Source of the DNA: Larix kaempferi | Taxonomy: Eukaryota > Streptophyta > Pinopsida > Pinales > Pinaceae | Direction of reading: 5' to 3' | DNA: 64,000 nucleotides | NCBI GenBank assembly: GCA_027924585.1 | Contig: BSBM01000191.1 | Location: 2,728,001-2,792,000 of the forward strand | Shown: piece after piece, positions 56,799 to 64,000 of the stretch | Numbering within the stretch: the stretch's first letter is position 1 | Layout of the letters: every line of letters starts with the position of its first letter | The notes under the pieces: model-generated | The model's database searches: none | Seen by the model: the letters and a program-made list of their open reading frames with translations, nothing else | Told to the model about the DNA's origin: nothing | Made by a program: the position numbers and the translations under genes

Positions 56799-56881
56799 TA
56801 ATAATTTCAACTAATCAAATATCAATTATTTAAGTCAATCTATATTATTAAACTAATTAATTTAGTTAGATTTCATTGATG

Positions 56882-58407
56882 GTTTTTATTTTTATTTTTG
56901 TAAACTGCAGAGACAAATTATATTAGAGTACAAAAAATGTTACATACGCAGGAGAATCTGTAGTTCTGAGAGCATTTAGTAGCCTCTCGTAGAGCAGAAA
57001 ATTCAAAATAGGTCCCTTGTAGACCTGCCCACATATGGGATGGGAGTCATAGACATAATTACAAACGACCATTAAAAACAAAAGACTAATCTTGTTCAAT
57101 AAAATAAACCAATGCATAACAGTAACCTATTAAGTCAAAACAAGGAAACCCGAAACACTAACCGTCGCAAAAAAGAGTCGGGGTCTGCCATAGCAGCCCT
57201 AAGTGTTTACTTCTGCATTCTAGGGGTTGGGCTTGTCTTCAATTTTGGGGAAATTGCAGAAGAAATCCTCATCCCAACTCTGAACCAGGAGTTTGGGAGG
57301 TAGAGGTTCAATATTGCGAGGAGTAGCAACTTCTCCGCTTGATTTCCAGATCCTTTTGTAGTGCAAAGTCGATAGTAGTAGGAATAGGTAAGAAGGCTTC
57401 AGGGGGAGGGCCCCCCTGTAAGACGACAACAGCCAGAGAGACTGACCCTGAGGTGGAGCCCTAGACAGGAACAAAGGCCTCCGCAACAACAACAACAATC
57501 GACTCATGCATAGTGGTACCCGAAGCTTGGGCTCCTGTTGCTGTGGCGACGCCCTTTGGCTGAATAATTTCCTTACCATCCGGGCCTTCATTGCTGGTAC
57601 CAGGAGCGTCAAGACCAGAATCACGGCGAGGGGTGGATGTACTAAGGAAGGATTACTTTCCTCCAACGACGCTGGATTCCAAGGCTGCAAGCATTTCATC
57701 CGGGTGGACCATGTGAATCCTGGTGTCCATGATAGATACTTTGGCCATGTTCCAATTCGCCAACATTTCTTCAACCAGGGAACCCAGCATGTTCTTCATT
57801 AACCAATAATAATTTATTTAATTACCTTGGTTACCAGAGGCGAGAATGTCAGAGACCCGGTTGGCTTAACAATCATCGACCAACCTTCGAACATGAGTTG
57901 TGACCTTATCATTGTAGCCACTGATGGCTTTCTTGTCCTTGTCTGGGGAGGTGGTAGTCCGACCGACGCCATGACCAACACCACGCCTAGAGGTACCACG
58001 CGGACGAGTCATGGCGTGATCAACAAGCTTGCAGAAGAAGAGAGACGGAGCAGAGCTGTCACCAACCGGAACATGCAGAGGATAACATATGAAGGTGATG
58101 AGATGTCGATACCTCATTTCAATAACCTTAGAGAGGGAGTACCGAGGCCTCACACGAGAGGGCATAATGATTAGATGGTTCCATTAAAGGAGAAAGGACA
58201 TTGACAACCAGACCGGCTTTAATGCCAACCATCAATGCGTCATCAGAATTAACATAATCGCTCGCGTGAAAACCAACTTGCCAAGGAAAGGACGCATTAC
58301 TAATTATGCTACTAGGATGAGGGTGTCTGCTGAGATCCACTGCCAGGTGGGTGAATGGCGCTTCCTTCCGCAACCAACCCAATGTTAGCACTCGTAGCTG
58401 GGGTAAA
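56882..58407 (-). mobile_element. retroposon insertion (LINE-like) in AT-rich copy C
   Basis: Interrupts sequence that is continuous in copy A (tttcattgattaacttaattac). Flanks tttcattgatg (56871-56881) and tttcattaatg (58408-58418) form a TSD, and the plus-strand left end is T-rich (a minus-strand tail). Inside, the minus strand shows MLGSLVEEMLANWNMAK and IHMVHPDEMLAALESS and a further open stretch at 58,128-58,391. No RNase H is found, so if it is a LINE only the post-RNase H part is present. Confidence 0.6.
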
Positions 58408-59130
58408 TTTCATTAATGATTTTAATTACAAACATAAGCTTATATTATTTCATATTTATTTTAATGTGAATTAATAATAATTCAATTTACATTAACACGA
58501 TTTAATTTAATTTCTATTAGTTAAATTAAGATTATTTTCATTCAATATTTTAATTACATTCATATATTTATATTAATTATATATAATTAATCAATTTAGC
58601 ATTTTGTAATTAATAACTAATTAACTCCCAAAACAACCATTTACATATAAATTTAGAAATATCATATACGTGTCATGAATGTTATGTTTACAATTCCTTG
58701 GAGACCATGTCATAAAAATCATCATTAAAATCATGATCATATCTAGAGAAGCTTCTCAAGTTTTCTTATACTCCATCTTCAAAAGTCATTATATATTTAT
58801 TTATTAGTGTATATAAATGTAATTATTCACTTTATAAATATCAAATCAAAAAATTCCTCAAAGATTTATTTCGAAGAAAAAATAATCATTTTACTAATCA
58901 AGTACTAATTATTTGAATTAATTTATATTAATTAAATTCATTAGTAAGTTCGATTTCATTCATTAATCTAATTACAATCATAAACTTATATTATTCCATA
59001 AATTTAATATATTTTAATTTATGTTAAAAAAAATATCATATTTTTTAATTGTGTAATCTAAATTTTTTACATTTTCAATTTTTTTTGACTATAGAAATCT
59101 TTAAAAAAATCTCAGAATCACATATATTAG

Positions 59131-59196
59131 CTATGAAAATTGCATAATTTGGATGCTATGGGGCTATGAAAATTGCATAATTTGGATGCTATGGGG
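59131..59196. repeat. 33-bp perfect tandem duplication
   Basis: ctatgaaaattgcataattt begins units at 59131 and 59164, which are identical over 33 bp. Confidence 0.9.
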
Positions 59197-59699
59197 TATT
59201 TGAGGGCACTGAATTGGATTCAAAAATACAATTTAAACAAATAGAAATTTAGATTTTACCAAAAAAAATTACTGGATTCCAATCAAAACACACCCTAAAG
59301 TTGAAAACGTAAAATAAACTACTCCCTTTTTAATTTATTTAAAACTTGTTAATAATAATTCAGATTAAGTTTATTTATATAATTAAATTAGTTAATTTAA
59401 AATTATTTTTATTCATTACTTTAATTGCATTATATATTTATATTAATTATATATAATTAATCCAATTTATATAATTATTTTAAATGAAATTATCATTTAC
59501 AATAATACTTAATTAATTCACAATACTCATTTACATTTACATATAGATTGAGAAAGATTATGCACCTTCATGAATATTATGTTTTGCAATTTTTAAATGC
59601 CATATCATAAAAACTATTATCAAGATGTAAGCAAAAGCCTAAGTAGTTGTCTCTTACTCATATAAGTAAGTAAGTCATTTTTAAAAGTTCAATATGAAC

Positions 59700-60680
59700 A
59701 TTTTTACTTACAATATTTTTGCAAATCAAATTGTCCAACTCTGAATGGTATAATTGGAAGAATTTCATAAATTAGTTATAATTTTTATGTATTTATTTAA
59801 TATATAATTGATAGTATATAGACATTTACTTAGTCACATATATAAATAGAACTAAATTAAAAATGATAAAAAATATAATATTAGTTTATTTAATCATTAA
59901 TATATAATTAAGACTATAATTACATATTAGCAAATTCAAATGGTGTATTAAAAATACATGTGTTTCACCTAAATTATAAAATATAGGCATTTGTACTCAC
60001 AATCTTTCTACAATTCAAATTGCCTAACTTTGATAAGGATAAATTTTAATTGGTAAAATTATGACGGTTTCACAAATTTGTTGTAATTTCCATTTATTTA
60101 TTTTTCTACAATTCAAATTGCCTAACTTTGATAAGGATAAATTTCAATTGGTAAAATTATGACGGTTTTACAAATTTGTTATAATTTTCATCTATTTATT
60201 TAATACATAATTGGTAGTATATATAAATTTATTTATTCACATATATAAATATTAATCAAATTAAAAATTATAAGATAGTATAATATTAACTTAATTAATC
60301 ATTAATATAATTAAAATCATATCTACAAATCATCAAATTCAAGTTGTGTACTAAAAAATGTGTTTCACCTAAATTATAATGGTATAGCATTCTTATTCAC
60401 AATCTTTTGCAAATCAAATTCCCAAATATGATAATGAGAAATTTCAATGGGTATAATTGAGAGGGTTTCACAAATTTGCTATAATTTCTATCTATTTATT
60501 CAATATATAATTGGTAGTATATAGAAATTAACTTATTCACATATACAAGTATAAACTAAATTAAAAATTATGAAAGAGTATAATATTAACTAATTTAATC
60601 ATTAATATAATTAAGACTTTAATTACAAATCATCAAATCCAAGTTTTATACTAAAAATCGAGTTCCACCTAAATTACAAA
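59700..60680. repeat. about 300-bp tandem repeat, 3 copies, with inner 98-bp duplication
   Basis: Units starting at the cacaatctttt-like word recur at about 59,705, 59,997 and 60,397. Each has aaatcaaatt, ttcaattggtataatt, caaatttg, ttggtagtatatag and ttccacctaaatta in order. Within the second, 98 bp are duplicated (60008-60105 and 60106-60203). Copy A has a single unit. Confidence 0.75.
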
Positions 60681-60745
60681 ATATGGTAATATAAGATCTA
60701 GTATCTCATGGTATAGTATCTCATGGTATTGATGGAAGTAGTATG

Positions 60746-61359
60746 AAAGTCATGTAAGTGGGAGTTAAAGGGTGCTAGAAATTATGTCCCAATTCACAAA
60801 TTGGAGCCCCATTTTAAGCATTTAAATGAAAGTGTGTTAGGAATATTAATAATAAATAAATACAAATAAATAATCATTAATAATTAATTAACTATAACTA
60901 ATATTAAGAAGATGTGACTCTTCAATTTGATGCCTAAGCCGTATAAAAAGTCGGCCATCATTTTTAAAATATCATCTAATTATCTATTCACTTATTATTG
61001 TATATATATTTTTAATTATTATAGAAATTGTATATTGTAAATAGGGATTGTTTACAACATTGGAACGCTCCTCCACCTTGTGTAATTCCTCACCCTCCAT
61101 CTCCACTGCTCCTCCACTCATTCACCTACACTCTTCCTTGGCTCTCCTCCCTCATTGTTGTCCCACAACACTACCTCGCTCTCCTCTCTCTACCTTACGC
61201 TAAACTCCATCTCTGCGTACTCACCTCCATCTTGTTGCATGCTTTCCCACTCTCACCACCTACGACACCGCCTTCGCACCTCCCTAACTCATTCCTCACA
61301 CCACCAATTGTGTCTCCCCTCACCCCCTCTCCTTCATGCCTTAACATCGTTCCCCTCAC
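60746..61359. other. AT-rich then pyrimidine-rich DNA, no gene
   Basis: From about 61,060 the plus strand becomes C/T-rich (ctccactc, cctccatctc). Open frames on both strands are low-complexity Ser/Pro/Leu translations. The tract continues to 62,150 on the far side of the SINE. Confidence 0.6.
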
Positions 61360-61610
61360 GCCTAATGGTTAAGAACATGTGTTATCTCCGAGGAGGTCAC
61401 AAGTTCAAAACTGGCAGGGGGTAGGGTTGCTCATTGGATCGTTGTGACAAGGATCGAAGGGTAGGCAACCCCTGGGATAGAGACTCTCCCCTGGGATAAA
61501 GGGTCTCGGGACGTCTTGGCCCCTACTGAGTCACAAGTTTCTAGTATATCTGGCTTGCGGGATGTTAGATATACTCTTGGGAGGTTGTTGTTCCCATGGT
61601 TTAAAAAAAA
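61360..61610 (+). mobile_element. tRNA-derived SINE
   Basis: TSD aacatcgttcccctcac (61343-61359) and aacatcattcccctcac (61611-61627), 16 of 17 identical. A box taatggttaagaacatg (about 61,363), B box cacaagttcaaaactgg (about 61,398) and an A-rich tail (61,602-61,610). Confidence 0.9.
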
Positions 61611-61627
61611 AACATCATTCCCCTCAC

Positions 61628-62290
61628 ATCCATCCAATCCCCACGTCCACACACCTCCGCTCCCCTACTCTCTATGAGCCTACACTCTTCTCCCCATATT
61701 CCACTCTCCTTAGTTGCCGACGCTCCTCCTCACTAGTGACCCTCCCTCTCGCCAATTATCTCCCCCAACTCCTTGCCAACCCCTTCTGCATATTGCCTCC
61801 ATACATAGCTCCCTCTTCACCATCCATAATTTCCTCTATGCCCACTTACATAACTCGCTGGCCCACTCCTTCCTGCTAAATCCCATGCATCACCCACACC
61901 TATGCCCGCACCATTGCATCCCGTCTGTAGCAACCCCCTTTCGCGTTGCGCTCCCCTCGCTGCACCACGCCTCCTTGTTGCGTCACTCATCTCCATATCC
62001 CTACAACGCTCTCCATATCCCACTGCTCATCCTCTTCTCACTATGCACGCCTTTACTCCACACGTTGAACCACACTCCATGTACATTCCCTCTCATTCAT
62101 TTGAACTCCATTGCTCCACTTTTCCATGCCTTTTCTCCATTGCCCATGCCTAGGGTTTAAAACACTAGTTTCACCCATTTCAAAATAATAATAATTGTAA
62201 TTATAATTATTAATTATTTTAATAGTTAATTCCTATTATTAATAGTTATCCTAATAATTAAGTTTCAACCTTATACATGCACCATGAAGT
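61628..62290. other. pyrimidine-rich tract, right part
   Basis: Plus strand C/T-rich to about 62,150, then AT-rich. No gene recognised. Confidence 0.6.
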
Positions 62291-62502
62291 CATTCAATGA
62301 AGAAATTATAATGCTTTTTGAGCAATTCAAGAGGGATAAAAATTAATTCATCACTATAATAAAAAAATATCTTAAAGAAATAATTGAAGGAAATCACATT
62401 CAATGAAGAAATTATAATGCTTCTTGAGCAATTCAAGAGGGATAAAAATTAATTGATCACTATAATAAAAAAATATCTTAAAGAAATAATTGAAGGAAAC
62501 CA
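62291..62502. repeat. 106-bp tandem duplication
   Basis: cattcaatgaagaaattata starts at 62291 and 62397; the units differ at only a few bases. It lies directly upstream of the PRP40-like pseudogene. Confidence 0.92.
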
Positions 62503-62632
62503 AAATGCTTGTGATAGTCACATAAAAGAAGCCACCAAAGATGTAGGTTCAACTTTTAAATTCAAACCCAATCGAAAAACTAAAGAAGTTCAATCAGAAA
62601 ATATGAAAGAAAATAAAAATGAAGAAATAAAT

Positions 62633-63031
62633 GCATCCACTGGTTGGAAATAACATACTACCAATGATGGTATAAGATATTATTTCAACAAGAAGAAAAT
62701 GTAGCCAAGTTGGGAAAAACCTTTAGAACTAATGACACCAATTGAGAGGATAGATGCATCCATGATATGGAAAGAATTCACAACTCTAGAAGGGCAGAAC
62801 TACTACTACAATAAAGTCACAAAACAATCCAAGTGGACTATTCCAAATGTACTGAAGATAGCTTGAGATCGGGCAAAAAAAGTAGCAGCTTTAGTTGCAA
62901 ACTATGAAGGATCATTGTCCACAACTGCATCACTAGTTCCAATTGTTGTGACATCATTGCCATCTAAAGCATCTCGAAATACACCCACTCTCGATAACGA
63001 CAATGATAGTTATGAGGAGAAGATATTTTAA
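62633..63031 (+). pseudogene. PRP40: PRP40-like fragment with two WW domains, in-frame stops
   Basis: PRP40 is a U1-snRNP-associated splicing factor whose N-terminal WW domains bind proline-rich partners. One frame shows WW1 ([30 protein letters not shown]) and WW2 ([33 protein letters not shown]), followed by RAKKVAALVANYEGS, the usual linker. Stops interrupt it at 62,651, 62,699, 62,864 and 63,029, but there is no frameshift and no intron. The FF domains that follow in PRP40 are absent. It continues in the same frame into the TOP6B-like segment. Confidence 0.82.
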
Positions 63032-63256
63032 TCCAACATCTCTTGCAGAATTGGAATGAGTAGAGATGACCTAAATGAGGGTCAAACCAGTGTTGTTGAT
63101 AAGTATCTCAAAGAAGCCATATGAACAGAATATGAGGAAGATAAAATAAGGGAACCTACGATAGAGACTAAAGAAAAAGACAATAACGATGATCAATGCA
63201 ACGACAAGGGATAGATACCATGGTGTGCAAAGCTAGTCAAGTCTGAGAAATCAGAT

Positions 63257-64000
63257 ATTTTAGATTCATCTTCTACCTTGACTATCCTCTCACCCCAGAA
63301 AAACCTCAATGCAACATTGTATGGTGACTTCGAGTTTGAGAAGGCTCGTGAGACCTCATTTTTCAAGGTGACTTGTAAGGATAATGGAAGGGGAATGCCA
63401 CATTATGACATCCGAAATATGCTTGGACAAGTGCTTTCTGGAACAAAGTATGGGCTTAAAAAAAATTGTGGAAAGTTTGTACTAAGTGCAATGATGACAT
63501 TGATATGGTCCAAGATGAGTACTGAACTCCCAATAAACATTTTTTCAATAATGAAGGGCCAGAATTATCTCTCATTTTGTAGGCTTGATATTGATATTCA
63601 CAAAAATATTCCTCATATTCATGTACAAGAAAAGTGGGGCAACAATGATAAATGTAATGGAGTAGAAATTCAAGTTTCCATTGAGGGAAATTGGACAAAC
63701 TATCGTTCAAGGATAATATAGTATATGCGCAAAATGGCTGTAATAACACCATATGCTTAGTTTCTATTTCGATACATTTCGGGAACAATCGACTAGAATG
63801 CCACAATAATATTTGCATGAAGGAAATATGTCATGCCTCTAGTACCTATTGAAATGAACTACTATCCTTTTGTTGTAGATATCTTACTTATCAAGCGCCT
63901 TATTGGAGAGACGTAGAAAAACAACCTTATCCAGTTTCTCCATCATGAGTTTGTTAATATCAACAAATCATATGCTAATCGCTTAATTGGGGAATACAAT
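63257..64000 (+). pseudogene. TOP6B: TOP6B-like fragment (DNA topoisomerase VI subunit B), in-frame stops, runs off window
   Basis: TOP6B is the GHKL ATPase subunit of plant topoisomerase VI, needed for endoreduplication. Visible blocks: LYGDFEFEKARE, FFKVTCKDNGRGMPHYDI (ATP-binding DxGxG), VLSGTKYGLKK, GKFVLSAMMTLIWSKMS (the GKFGLGA loop has lost two glycines), FCRLDIDIHKNIPHIHV, VEIQVSIEGNWTNYRSRI, YMRKMAVITPYA, VDILLIKRLIGET, FLHHEFVNIN and ANRLIGE. Stops occur at 63,719, 63,761 and several later positions without frameshift. The charged linker between KARE and FFKVTC is shortened. The absence of introns suggests a processed copy. Confidence 0.87.

Larger units (their letters stand above)
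56266..60745. repeat. AT-rich repeat family, copy C
   Basis: Colinear with copy A (18.03-20.05 and 25.0-26.06 kb), ending at the shared segment ttccacctaaattacaaaatatgg and ctcatgg-attgatggaag. It lacks repeat X and the three LINEs but has its own retroposon (56,882) and expanded tandem units at 59.7-60.7 kb. Non-coding. Confidence 0.7.

Noticed and set aside
61028-62160. Ser/Pro/Leu-rich open frames
   Set aside because: They are C/T-rich low-complexity DNA interrupted by a SINE; the frames have no recognisable motif.

Overview
This window is nuclear DNA from a seed plant with a large, transposon-filled genome, most likely a gymnosperm such as a conifer. That reading rests on one conserved gene with tiny exons and a 9.9-kb intron, old LTR elements nested inside each other, L1-type LINEs carrying an RNase H domain, several SINE families and very few other genes. 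No rRNA, tRNA, CRISPR array or bacterial-type operon is visible.

Left part (1-14,500, minus strand): a RAB1/RABD-type small GTPase gene. Five exons with matching phases and canonical splice sites run from the ATG at 14,249 to 2,961; the remaining exons lie beyond position 1. Intron 4 (3,033-12,885) holds a CpG-rich block with a 30-bp tandem repeat, one copy of a dispersed repeat (repeat D) and a decayed LINE. A 52-bp tandem duplication upstream carries two TATA-like motifs.

Middle (14,800-28,500): an AT-rich repeat family hit by retroposons. It contains SINEs at 14.8, 18.3, 19.5 and 26.4 kb, a fold-back element at 19.2-20.0 kb, and three 5'-truncated LINEs (20,049-21,528; 21,583-23,057; 23,094-24,988), each with its own target-site duplication (TSD). 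A 1.2-kb direct repeat flanks this block (16.8-18.0 and 26.7-27.9 kb).

29,334 to about 52,800, minus strand: a nested LTR cluster. A Ty3/gypsy element (E1) is split by two insertions. E2 (31,037-42,609) is a non-autonomous element with 1-kb LTRs and no recognisable polymerase; it contains a truncated copia element (E4) joined to a second copy of repeat D. E3 (43,929-50,720) is a complete-ended copia element with a perfect CCTCT TSD. It keeps RT and RNase H but has lost gag and integrase, and has plant-gene-like exon segments in their place. Removing E2 and E3 rejoins the E1 coding sequence at both sites.

Right part (53-64 kb): a second copy of the AT-rich family (56.3-60.7 kb) with its own insertion, a pyrimidine-rich tract with a clean SINE (61,360-61,610), and at the edge an intronless, in-frame but stop-riddled pseudogene. 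That pseudogene joins the WW domains of the splicing factor PRP40 to the ATPase region of DNA topoisomerase VI subunit B, and it continues past position 64,000. The only gene that looks functional is the Rab GTPase; everything else is mobile or decayed.
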